DNA from: an uncultured Oscillospiraceae bacterium
GTDB taxonomy: Bacteria > Bacillota > Clostridia > Oscillospirales > Oscillospiraceae
Reading direction: 5' to 3'
DNA: 7,412 nucleotides
Assembly (NCBI GenBank): GCA_934643765.1
Contig: CAKUCT010000092.1
Coordinates: 1 to 7,412 of the forward strand
In this document: in pieces, positions 1 through 5,909 of the stretch
Layout: the number at the start of each line of letters is the position of its first letter
Position numbering within the stretch: the first letter of the stretch is position 1
Notes under the pieces: generated by a model
What the model saw: only the letters and a program-made list of their open reading frames with translations
The model's database searches: none
Told to the model about the DNA's origin: nothing
Program-made: the position numbers and the translations under genes

Positions 1-380
1 AGAAGATCGTGGCTGAGTCCGGCGCACAGGTCGACATTGACGACGACGGCACCATCCACATCGCTTCTCCCGATGCCGCTTCCTGCGACACCGCGAAGAA
101 GATGATTGACGATATCTGCTTCGTGCCCGAGGTCGGCAAGCTGTACTACGGTAAAGTCGTCCGCATCCTGCCTATTGGCGCGTTCGTTGAGCTCGCTCCC
201 GGCAAGGACGGCATGATTCACATCTCCAAGCTGGAGAACCACAGAGTAGAAAAGGTCGAGGACGTTCTCAATGTCGGCGATATGACCTGGGTCAAGGTCA
301 CCGAGATCGATGAGAAGGGCCGCGTCAACCTCTCCCGCAAGGACGCTCTGAAGGAGCTCGCCGCGCAGGACAAGCAGTAA
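1..380 (+). CDS. pnp: Polyribonucleotide nucleotidyltransferase (PNPase), C-terminal part, 5' end missing
   Basis: Cytoplasmic 3'-to-5' phosphorolytic exoribonuclease of mRNA decay. Only the C-terminal end is present; the reading frame is open at the left edge (codons from base 3 give K-I before the GTG at base 9, which is therefore an internal Val and not a start). The first ~35 residues are the end of the KH domain, with the family-typical 'AESGAQVDIDDDGTIHIAS'. From about base 135 an S1 RNA-binding domain follows, with 'GKVVRILPIGAFVEL', 'GKDGMIHISKL' and a closing 'GRVNLSRKDAL'. The protein ends only about 12 residues after S1, so there is no long acidic tail. TAA stop at 378-380, followed by a strong terminator. 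The family is recognised by the KH-S1 order and these motifs; the catalytic RNase PH domains lie outside the window. Very little doubt about identity. Confidence 0.95.
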   Translation, partial: KIVAESGAQVDIDDDGTIHIASPDAASCDTAKKMIDDICFVPEVGKLYYGKVVRILPIGAFVELAPGKDGMIHISKLENHRVEKVEDVLNVGDMTWVKVTEIDEKGRVNLSRKDALKELAAQDKQ

Positions 381-396
381 TCTGACAAATAGAACG

Positions 397-431
397 AACC
401 GCCCGGTTGGAAATCCAACCGGGTGGTTTTT
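397..431 (+). terminator. Intrinsic terminator of pnp
   Basis: A 12-bp GC-rich stem (399-410 with 415-426, one G-T wobble) closes an AAAT loop and is followed by TTTTT (427-431), with complementary A residues before the stem. It lies 17 bases after the pnp stop. Read on the minus strand the same stem is followed by a moderately T-rich stretch (TTCGTTCTATTT), so it may also stop the convergent ABC operon transcript. Confidence 0.92.
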
Positions 432-471
432 GTGCGTGAAATTTGCTTGAAAAGCCGTTGCTTTTTCGGGA

Positions 472-502
472 TTCCCGGTCTGGCCTTTGGCCAGGCCGGG
501 AA
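472..502 (-). terminator. Long hairpin just after the ABC operon stop; possible terminator or mRNA 3' end
   Basis: Arms 472-485 and 489-502 form a 14-bp stem (one G-T pair) around a 3-base loop. It begins 5 bases beyond the TAA of the second ABC gene. No U-tract follows on either strand (minus strand continues ATCCCGAAAAAGC), so it is not a textbook intrinsic terminator. It could protect the mRNA 3' end, act with the bidirectional-looking hairpin at 397-431, or pause polymerase. The hairpin is seen directly; the function is inferred from position. Confidence 0.55.
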
Positions 503-507
503 AATCT

Positions 508-2241
508 TTAGTGAAGCGTCCAGCTCTGGCCCTCCAGCTGCAGCGCGGCCATGTGCGAGAAGAGGCCGCCCTGCTGCATAAGCGCGTCCGGCGCGCCCTG
601 CTCATAGACCTCGCCGTCTTTGAGCACGACAATCTTGTCCGCACCGGAGACGGTGCGCATACGGTGGGCGATGATGAGGACCGTCTTGTTCCGGATCAGG
701 CGGGACAGGGCCGCCTGAATGGCGGTTTCGTTTTCAACATCAAGGCTTGCCGTCGCTTCGTCGAGCAGAATAATCGGCGCATCTTTCAGGAAGGCGCGTG
801 CGATGGAGATGCGCTGGCGCTCGCCGCCGGAGAGCGCGCTGCCGTTTTCGCCGATTCTGGTATTCCAGCTGTCGGGCAGCTTTTCGGCAAAGACGTCGAC
901 GTTCGCAAGCTTCGCCGCGGCAATGACCTCTTCGTCCGTCGCGTCTTTGCGGCCGATGCGGATGTTCTCCAGAATTGTGTTGTCAAAGAGCGTCACGTCC
1001 TGGAACACGATCGAGTACAAGCTCATCAGGGACTCTGGGTCAATTTTGGAAATATCCATGCCGCCGACCGAGATTCTGCCCTGGCTGATGTCCCAGAAGC
1101 GCGCGGCCAGGCGGGAGATCGTGGTCTTGCCGCCGCCGGACGGGCCGACAAGGGCGGTGACTTCGCCCTGTTTTGCCGTGAACGAGACGTCTTTGAGCAC
1201 GGTCTCTTCGTCGTTATATGAGAAACCGACGTGATCAAAAACAATGTCGCAGCCGTTGTTTGTAAGCGTTTCGCTGCCGGTCTGGATGGGGCAGTCGAAG
1301 ATTTCATTCATACGCTCGATGTTGGTGGACGTTGCGATGATGGCGGCCAGGTTCTGAAGCGAGCCCTCCAGCGGGTCATACAGGCGGGAGGCCACAAGCA
1401 GGAACAGGAAGAAGGTCAGGATGTCTACCTCGCCCTTTGTCAGCAGCACGGCGCCGGTCAGTGCGGTCGTTGCAATGCCAAGGCGCAGAATGAGCCCCGC
1501 CAGCACCACAAAGACAGCCGTTCCGAGCTCAGCGCGGATGAGCCGGCCCTCCAGCGCGCGGATTTTTTTCGTAAGGCCGTCGAGATAGCGGCCTTCTGCG
1601 TTGCTTGCGCGCAGGTCAGCCATGGTTTCCATGCACTCCTGAATGCCGTCTTCGCAGGCGATCTTTGCAGCCATGGATTTCTGCGCCAGCGCCTTCTGCA
1701 CCTTCGCAGCCAGCGCGACAATCGCGAACGCAACCGGCAGCGGCCAGATGGCGGCCAGCGCCATGCGCCAGTTGAAGAACAGAAGCGAGAGGCAGATGAC
1801 GGTTGTGGAGATCATCGCGCCGATCAGGGGGCTTACGAAGTGCGATTGGCTCTGCTCAAGCACGGCGCAGTCGTTCATGATGGCCGAGGTCAGATCGGCC
1901 AGATCTTTTTTGCCGAAAAACGAGAGGGGGATTTTCCGGAGTTTTTCCGCCAGACTGATCCGGCGCACGCCGGTTTCAACATACGTTGCGAGGTATGTGC
2001 CATTGTATTCCAGCCGCGTTGCAAGCAGAATCAGCACGCAGCACAGCACGCTGCCGCCGACATAAAAACCGACGCGCGCAGCGCCAAGCGTACCGCCCAG
2101 CAGATCGCAGACCAGACGGTACAGAAGGCCTACGGGGAACATGAAGGTGAGGTTCTGCAGCGCGCAGAACAAGCTTCCTTTGATGGTGTCGATGGCGCCC
2201 TTGCGCGACAGGGCAAAGCGCCGCTGTAATTTCTGAATCAT
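508..2241 (-). CDS. ABC transporter half-unit (six-helix TMD fused to NBD), second gene of a heterodimer pair
   Basis: A 577-residue fused permease/ATPase of the type IV (exporter-fold) ABC class in the cytoplasmic membrane. Hydrophobic segments lie near residues 24-44, 56-74, 138-156, 158-178, 241-266 and 273-288. The NBD shows Walker A GPSGGGKTT (366-374), Q-loop Q414, signature LSGGERQR (470-477), Walker B IILLDE (490-495), D-loop ASLD and H-loop H526, so all ATPase residues are intact. The frame is open further upstream to 2295, but I choose the ATG at 2241 because AAAGGAGG (2249-2256) lies 7 bases before it and the ATG overlaps the stop of the preceding gene as ATGA. That overlap implies translational coupling and 1:1 assembly with the upstream ABC protein. 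The 'DEATASLDVENE' form resembles the second partner of YbtPQ/IrtAB-like pairs, as I recall those families. Substrate unknown: siderophore/metal import or drug/peptide export are both possible. Confidence 0.93.
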   Translation of the reverse strand: MIQKLQRRFALSRKGAIDTIKGSLFCALQNLTFMFPVGLLYRLVCDLLGGTLGAARVGFYVGGSVLCCVLILLATRLEYNGTYLATYVETGVRRISLAEKLRKIPLSFFGKKDLADLTSAIMNDCAVLEQSQSHFVSPLIGAMISTTVICLSLLFFNWRMALAAIWPLPVAFAIVALAAKVQKALAQKSMAAKIACEDGIQECMETMADLRASNAEGRYLDGLTKKIRALEGRLIRAELGTAVFVVLAGLILRLGIATTALTGAVLLTKGEVDILTFFLFLLVASRLYDPLEGSLQNLAAIIATSTNIERMNEIFDCPIQTGSETLTNNGCDIVFDHVGFSYNDEETVLKDVSFTAKQGEVTALVGPSGGGKTTISRLAARFWDISQGRISVGGMDISKIDPESLMSLYSIVFQDVTLFDNTILENIRIGRKDATDEEVIAAAKLANVDVFAEKLPDSWNTRIGENGSALSGGERQRISIARAFLKDAPIILLDEATASLDVENETAIQAALSRLIRNKTVLIIAHRMRTVSGADKIVVLKDGEVYEQGAPDALMQQGGLFSHMAALQLEGQSWTLH

Positions 2242-4022
2242 ACCTGTGCCTCCTTTGCCACTTTCCACTGCACCGACTGCTGGTGCTCCTGCCACATGGT
2301 GTGAAGCAGGCTGTGGTCATCGGCCGTGAGCTCGCTGAAGGCGCCGGACTCGGCCAGATGGCCGTCCGAGAGAACGTAGACGCAGTCGGTGTTTACGATG
2401 GTCGAAAGCCGGTGGGCAATCATAATGACCGTCTTGTCCTTGGCCAGAACGCCGAGCGCGGCCTGCACCTTGGTTTCGTTGTCGGGGTCTGCGAAGGCGG
2501 TGGCCTCGTCGAGAATCAGGACCGGTGCGTTTTTCAGCATCGCTCGTGCGATGGCGATGCGCTGCGCCTCGCCGCCGGAGAGATACACGCCCTGCGAGCC
2601 GATGACGGTATGCACGCCCTGCGGGAACTTTTCGATGATATCCATGCACTGCGCGGCTTTCAGCGCGGCCAGAACCTCGTCGTCCGAAGCCTCCGGCTTT
2701 GCCAGGCGCACATTGTCCAGAATGGACGCTTTGAGTAGATGGCTGTTCTGGAAGACGAACGAAACGGTGTTCATCAGCTCCTGCTTGTCCATCTCGCGGA
2801 TGTCCGTGCCGCCGATGCGGATGGTGCCGGACTGAGGGTCAAAGAAGCGGGCAATGAGGTTTGCCAGCGTGGACTTGCCGCCGCCGGACGGGCCGACGAG
2901 GGCGACGCTCTGCCCGGCCGCAACGTGCATGGAAATGTCCTCCACGGCGTTTTTCTGCCCATCGTAGCTGAAGGTCACGTGCGACAGCTCCACATCCGTC
3001 CCGGACGGGTGCGCGGGGGACTGCGGCTGCGACAAAGACGGCATATTCAGAACGCTGTCCATCCGGGCAATGGCGTCGGAGACCAGCATGCCGTTTTCGC
3101 TCATGAACATCAGCTTCGTCATCGTCAGGGAGATGACCGGCGTGATGATGATATAGAACAGCAGGTTCAAAATCAGCGACGAGGTGATGCCGCCGCGCGT
3201 AAACCAGAACGCACCGAGAATCAGGAACATGAACACACTGTTGATAGCAAGCGTGTAGGCCATCATCGGCCCGCGCAGCTGCACGGTGTAGGCGGTGGTC
3301 CAGGTCTCATAGTTGTCGATGGTCTTCTTGAACTTTTTGAACGAGAAGACCGTCTGGCCGAAGGTCTTGACGACCGGAATGCCGCGCACATACTCCACGG
3401 CCTCGTTGGACATATCCGCCAGCGCGTTCTGATATTCTGTCATCTTGCGCTGCATTTCCTTACCAGTCATGCCCATCATACACACGAAGCCGAGCGCCAC
3501 CGGCACGAGGCTCAGAAGGCCCAGCCGCCAGTCAAAGACGAACAGCAGCGCAAGAAGCCCCGCGATGCTTGCCATAGCGCGGGCTTTGTCCGGCAGCTGG
3601 TGGGCAAGGTACGTTTCGGTTGCGCCGGCGGTTTCCAGAATGGTGCGGCGCAGTTTGCCGCTGCCGAACTGCTCAATGGCGCCGAGCGGAAGGGTCGCAA
3701 TGTGCTGTGTCATGGTCAGGCGCAGATTGGTTGCAATACGGAACGCGGACAGGTGCGAGCACATCAGCGCCGCAATGTACACAAGCACGGCCAGAATGGC
3801 AAACAGCACAGCCGTCCAGCCGTAGCTTGTGATATGGATGGCCTGGCTGAAGTCGGGCGCGACGGCGAGCACTTCTTTCAAAATGCGCCAGATGTACCAG
3901 AAGGGCAGCAGCGCGAGCAGCGCGCTTGCCGCGGAGAGAATCCAGGACAGATACGTCAGGATTCGGTGGCCGCCGGCGTAGCTGAGCAGGCGGTCAAGAC
4001 TGGAAGGTTTTTTCTCTTTCAA
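2238..4022 (-). CDS. ABC transporter half-unit (TMD-NBD), first gene of a heterodimer pair; YbtP/IrtA-like D-loop
   Basis: A 594-residue exporter-fold ABC half-transporter. Membrane segments lie near residues 21-43, 68-88, 150-164, 166-184, 255-275 and 281-300; cytoplasmic loops between them carry the coupling helices. NBD motifs: Walker A GPSGGGKST (377-385), Q-loop Q425, signature LSGGEAQR (481-488), Walker B VLILDE (501-506), D-loop AFAD (509-512) and H-loop H537. The start is TTG: AAGGAGG (4031-4037) lies 8 bases upstream, and the nearby ATG at 4029-4027 is out of frame. It overlaps the next ABC gene by 4 bases. 'DEATAFADPDNE' instead of the usual DEATSALD is, from memory of the family, characteristic of siderophore-importing YbtP/IrtA-type proteins and many unstudied Clostridia homologues. 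Heterodimerisation with the downstream gene is a confident inference; the iron/siderophore role is tentative, and multidrug export is the main alternative. Upstream region carries tandem operators. Confidence 0.93.
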   Translation of the reverse strand: MKEKKPSSLDRLLSYAGGHRILTYLSWILSAASALLALLPFWYIWRILKEVLAVAPDFSQAIHITSYGWTAVLFAILAVLVYIAALMCSHLSAFRIATNLRLTMTQHIATLPLGAIEQFGSGKLRRTILETAGATETYLAHQLPDKARAMASIAGLLALLFVFDWRLGLLSLVPVALGFVCMMGMTGKEMQRKMTEYQNALADMSNEAVEYVRGIPVVKTFGQTVFSFKKFKKTIDNYETWTTAYTVQLRGPMMAYTLAINSVFMFLILGAFWFTRGGITSSLILNLLFYIIITPVISLTMTKLMFMSENGMLVSDAIARMDSVLNMPSLSQPQSPAHPSGTDVELSHVTFSYDGQKNAVEDISMHVAAGQSVALVGPSGGGKSTLANLIARFFDPQSGTIRIGGTDIREMDKQELMNTVSFVFQNSHLLKASILDNVRLAKPEASDDEVLAALKAAQCMDIIEKFPQGVHTVIGSQGVYLSGGEAQRIAIARAMLKNAPVLILDEATAFADPDNETKVQAALGVLAKDKTVIMIAHRLSTIVNTDCVYVLSDGHLAESGAFSELTADDHSLLHTMWQEHQQSVQWKVAKEAQV

Positions 4023-4030
4023 CAGACATT

Positions 4031-4037
4031 CCTCCTT
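4031..4037 (-). promoter_or_regulatory. Ribosome binding site that sets the TTG start of the first ABC gene
   Basis: Reads AAGGAGG on the minus strand, 8 bases before TTG at 4020-4022. The ATG between them is out of frame with the transporter, so the SD spacing decides for TTG. Confidence 0.8.
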
Positions 4038-4069
4038 GGTTGCGAGAATCGATCTATGATATGGGGCTT

Positions 4070-4083
4070 GCGTCAGCTGACGC
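4070..4083. repeat. Perfect 14-bp palindrome in the ABC operon leader (possible operator or leader hairpin)
   Basis: GCGTCAGCTGACGC is identical to its reverse complement. It lies 48 bases before the first ABC start and 22 bases on the start side of the tandem TTAG/CTAA operators. Flanking GGGC (4064-4067) and GCCC (4088-4091) could extend a stem across small internal loops, so it may be an RNA hairpin (GCGTC-AGCT-GACGC) if transcription starts upstream. It also overlaps the -35 position of a weak candidate promoter (GCGTCA-N16-TATCAT, -10 at 4056-4061). Which of these applies cannot be told from sequence. Confidence 0.6.
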
Positions 4084-4105
4084 TTTGGCCCGGATATCCA
4101 AAATG

Positions 4106-4121
4106 GTTAGATGTCTCTAAA
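4106..4121. promoter_or_regulatory. Operator-like inverted repeat A (imperfect) upstream of the ABC operon
   Basis: GTTAGA-TGTC-TCTAAA: two 6-base arms, 4-base spacer, one mismatch in the outermost position. It is the same design as the better copy at 4125-4142, with centres exactly 20 bp apart (about two helical turns), suggesting two dimers on one DNA face. It lies in the tetR-ABC intergenic spacer. Confidence 0.65.
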
Positions 4122-4124
4122 ATT

Positions 4125-4142
4125 AGTTAGATAAGTCTAACT
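4125..4142. promoter_or_regulatory. Operator-like palindrome B upstream of the ABC operon
   Basis: AGTTAGA-TAAG-TCTAACT: perfect 7-base arms with a 4-base spacer, preceded by AAAATT. Its arms AGTTAG/CTAACT and 6-base spacing are identical to the palindrome before the metallohydrolase gene (5841-5858). It sits 8 bases beyond the tetR terminator T-tract. The adjacent TetR protein is the nearest candidate binder; a DtxR/MntR-type metal regulator is the alternative because of the TTAG/CTAA half-sites. No convincing promoter is visible at the site; TTATCT-N17-TCTAAC across sites B and A is a weak candidate. Confidence 0.78.
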
Positions 4143-4149
4143 TTTGGCG

Positions 4150-4179
4150 AAAAATCATAGGGCATCACTGCCCCATAAT
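4150..4179 (-). terminator. Intrinsic terminator overlapping the tetR stop codon
   Basis: On the minus strand, arms 4179-4169 and 4164-4154 form an 11-bp stem (two G-U pairs) with loop GTGA, running into TTTTT (4154-4150). The loop contains part of the tetR TGA stop (4165-4167). The G-U pairs become C-A mismatches on the plus strand, so the structure is specific to tetR mRNA. It indicates that tetR is mostly transcribed alone and the ABC operon uses its own promoter. Confidence 0.75.
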
Positions 4180-4782
4180 TTTTGTCCATCCGGCGGTGTA
4201 GAAATCGTGCAGCTCTTCGACATAGCGCATGGAGTCGTCGAGCGGCATATCGTGCCGGACAATTTCAAAATATGCGTTCATCATGCCCGTGACCAGAATG
4301 TGTTCCAGCCGTTCATCAATGTACGGCACAGGGCGGCCCAGCTGCGCCAGAACGGCGTAATAGCGGTGCGTGGCCTCCACCTCCAGCGCTACGGCATCGT
4401 CTACCATTGTGGCGTAGCGCGTGCCTTCCGAGCACTGCAGCAGCAGCCGGAACGCGTCGCGGTGCTCAATCATGTAGATCAGCATGTCCTTCATACCCTC
4501 GCCGCTGAGTTTTCCCATCTTCTCGGGCTGCTGCTCGATGGGAAGACGCGCGAAGGCGTCCAGTGTCGCTTTATACGCGCCCATGACATGCTCGTAATGC
4601 TCGCACACGAGCGCGTCAAACAGCGCTTCCTTGCTCTCGTAGTAGCCGTAGAACGCGCCGGTCGTCACGCCGGCCTGCTTTACGATGCTGCGCAGCGAGG
4701 CCTGCTGAAAGCCATGGCTTAAAAATTCCTGCTTCGCGGCAGCGTGAATGCGCGCGAGCGTAGAGTGGTCAGTTTCGCGCAA
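4165..4782 (-). CDS. TetR/AcrR-family transcriptional regulator
   Basis: A 205-residue protein of usual TetR length. The N-terminal DNA-binding domain spans about residues 6-55: helix 1 'STLARIHAAAKQEFLSHGF', then the helix-turn-helix around 'ASLRSIVKQAGVTTGAFYGYY' and the family-typical 'ESKEALFDALV' (residues 49-59). The rest is a helical ligand-binding and dimerisation domain with no recognisable ligand signature. Start is TTG at 4780-4782, chosen because GGAGG (4791-4795) lies 8 bases upstream and translation from it gives the full HTH domain. It has a near-consensus promoter at 4815-4843 and its own terminator. It lies directly upstream of, and on the same strand as, the ABC pair, a common arrangement for repressors of transporter operons. 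Whether it binds the AGTTAG-N6-CTAACT sites is inference; no copy of that site is seen at its own promoter. Confidence 0.93.
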   Translation of the reverse strand: MRETDHSTLARIHAAAKQEFLSHGFQQASLRSIVKQAGVTTGAFYGYYESKEALFDALVCEHYEHVMGAYKATLDAFARLPIEQQPEKMGKLSGEGMKDMLIYMIEHRDAFRLLLQCSEGTRYATMVDDAVALEVEATHRYYAVLAQLGRPVPYIDERLEHILVTGMMNAYFEIVRHDMPLDDSMRYVEELHDFYTAGWTKIMGQ

Positions 4783-4790
4783 AGGCGCCG

Positions 4791-4795
4791 CCTCC
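4791..4795 (-). promoter_or_regulatory. Ribosome binding site that sets the TTG start of tetR
   Basis: GGAGG on the minus strand, 8 bases before TTG at 4782-4780. No in-frame ATG occurs before the HTH domain, so this site supports the TTG start. Confidence 0.75.
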
Positions 4796-4814
4796 GTTTC
4801 TGTAACACTGTTAT

Positions 4815-4843
4815 ATTTTAGACAGGACGTGTAAATTTGTCAA
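4815..4843 (-). promoter_or_regulatory. Sigma-A-type promoter of tetR
   Basis: On the minus strand: perfect -35 TTGACA (4843-4838), 17-base spacer, -10 TAAAAT (4820-4815). The expected start is near 4808, in the middle of a short inverted repeat TAACA-C-TGTTA (4803-4813) that could be an autoregulatory element. The leader to the TTG start is about 25 bases. The -35 directly touches the hairpin at 4844-4873. Confidence 0.82.
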
Positions 4844-4873
4844 GCCCCCCTGCAGAAAAAACTGCAGGGGGGC
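4844..4873 (-). terminator. Perfect 12-bp hairpin between the metallohydrolase gene and tetR; possible terminator
   Basis: GCCCCCCTGCAG (4844-4855) and its exact complement (4862-4873) flank a loop that is T6 on the minus strand. It is very stable and lies 60 bases after the metallohydrolase stop, so it probably ends or shields that transcript. The bases after it on the minus strand are TTGACAAATTT, not a real U-tract, and they form the tetR -35. Terminator function is therefore uncertain although the structure is clear. Confidence 0.55.
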
Positions 4874-4933
4874 GCAGACTTTCAAAAAACCGTCCGGAGC
4901 GTCAGATTCGGAAAGATAGGAAGAAAGAACGTT

Positions 4934-5815
4934 TTATAGCTGCGGCGCATGCAGGCAATGGACGCCCGCAAGAAGTCCGGATTTTGCGCGCTGTTCGGTG
5001 TCGTCCGACTCGTCGTAGCCGTCATAGGGCGCGGTCGGATCCGGCACGCGCTTTTTAAACGGCGAGCAAAGCAAATCCTTGTGCGCAAAGGCGAAGGCAG
5101 AATTGTCCGTCCAGCCGGTGTGGCCGGTGATGAACAGCGGCTGCAATCCGCGGCTTTGCAGTTTCTGCTCCAGCCCAGCCAGCGATTTTACCGCGAGCTT
5201 GTTGTCTTCGGCCAGGGAACTGATGAAGCTGTAGCCGCCGTCGGCGCCGAACCAGATTGTGTCGCCGGTGAAGAGGTATTTGTCGTCGATCAGATAGACC
5301 ATATGGCCCCAGGTGTGGCCCGGGACGAGGAAGCATTCGATCTTGATGTCCCCGATGGTGAAGACCTGCCCGTCCTTCAGAAGAATCTTTTTGTTGTTGA
5401 TCGTCACCTGCGGCAGCTTATAGAGATGATAGATGACCTTCCGGCGCACCTCGCCGGTCAGATAACGGTTTTCGGTTTCGCCGACATAGAGCGTCGCGTT
5501 TTTGAACAGGCCAGGGCTGTCGGCCTCCACGGCGCCGACGTGGTCTGTATCCTGGTGGGTGATGAGAATGTCGCGGATTTCGTCCGGGCGGATACCGAGC
5601 CAGCGCATTTTCTCCTCCAGACGGTCGTAGTTGTATCCGGCGTCGATCATAATAACGGCGCCGTTTTTGCGGTAGAAGAAGATATTTGCCACCCACTCGC
5701 GCACGCAGGCGACATGTTCATCAATCCAGCCGGTGTTCAGAGGTTTGAAAATCTCTTTGCTGCGGTACATTTTGCTCATTTCTTTTTTCTGAAATTCGGT
5801 GGCCTGTTTTGACAT
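4934..5815 (-). CDS. Metallo-beta-lactamase-fold metallohydrolase, HxDxDH variant
   Basis: A 293-residue protein with the MBL fold. Visible landmarks: 'VIMIDAG' (Asp58) after the first strands, the metal motif THQDTDH (residues 86-92), PGHTWGH (His167, His171), GDTIWFG with the bridging Asp185, and TGHTGW (His232). The canonical HxHxDH motif has Asp89 where the second His normally lies; other ligands are present, so metal binding is expected but with altered chemistry. There is no signal peptide, so it is likely cytoplasmic. ATG at 5815 is preceded by AAAAGAGG (5823-5830) at 7 bases; Met13 and Met16 are less likely alternative starts. The gene appears monocistronic, with a promoter at 5910-5938, and has upstream the same palindrome found before the ABC operon. 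The substrate cannot be named: glyoxalase II-like, lactonase and other esterase roles are possible. The C-terminal ~40 residues (Asp-, Pro- and Tyr-rich) are unrecognised. Confidence 0.9.
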   Translation of the reverse strand: MSKQATEFQKKEMSKMYRSKEIFKPLNTGWIDEHVACVREWVANIFFYRKNGAVIMIDAGYNYDRLEEKMRWLGIRPDEIRDILITHQDTDHVGAVEADSPGLFKNATLYVGETENRYLTGEVRRKVIYHLYKLPQVTINNKKILLKDGQVFTIGDIKIECFLVPGHTWGHMVYLIDDKYLFTGDTIWFGADGGYSFISSLAEDNKLAVKSLAGLEQKLQSRGLQPLFITGHTGWTDNSAFAFAHKDLLCSPFKKRVPDPTAPYDGYDESDDTEQRAKSGLLAGVHCLHAPQL

Positions 5816-5840
5816 GCTGAAACCTCTTTTCTTTGAAATT

Positions 5841-5858
5841 AGTTAGCTTGCTCTAACT
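5841..5858. promoter_or_regulatory. Operator-like palindrome C upstream of the metallohydrolase gene
   Basis: AGTTAG-CTTGCT-CTAACT: perfect 6-base arms, 6-base spacer, preceded by AAATT. Arms, spacing and left flank match site B (4125-4142) although the spacers differ, which argues for a conserved protein-binding site and not a recent duplication. It lies 26 bases before the start codon and about 45-62 bases downstream of the predicted transcription start, so a bound protein would act as a roadblock unless another promoter is used. No second copy lies within 20 bases on either side. Confidence 0.75.
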
Positions 5859-5909
5859 GAATGCGCCGAAAAATGGCCGTCCGTCAGGAAGACCATTCCT
5901 TTTGTATCC

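Noticed and set aside
1231..2229. Open frame of 332 codons on the plus strand, antisense to the second ABC gene
   Set aside because: Same reasons: shadow composition, no SD, and the opposite strand carries intact Walker A, signature and Walker B motifs.
2242..2295. N-terminal extension of the second ABC protein to an upstream start
   Set aside because: The extra 18 residues (Gly/Ala-rich) overlap the preceding gene, while the ATG at 2241 has AAAGGAGG at 7 bases and the classic ATGA overlap.
2739..4130. Long open frame of 463 codons on the plus strand, antisense to the first ABC gene
   Set aside because: It lies opposite a gene with complete ABC motifs, has no ribosome binding site, and has the His/Arg/Gln-rich composition expected from the reverse complement of GC-rich coding DNA.
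4818..4834. TTAGA...TGTAA in the tetR promoter as a copy of the shared operator
   Set aside because: The right arm does not match CTAA and the spacer is 7 bases instead of 4, so it does not fit the motif; autoregulation through this site is not supported.
4875..4933. Possible U-tract terminator right after the metallohydrolase stop (minus strand ...CGGTTTTTTG)
   Set aside because: T6 is present, but the only stems preceding it are 4-5 bp with long loops; the perfect hairpin at 4844-4873 is a better candidate.
4949..5812. Open frame of 287 codons on the plus strand, antisense to the metallohydrolase
   Set aside because: It mirrors the coding phase of the MBL gene almost end to end and shows no motif of its own.
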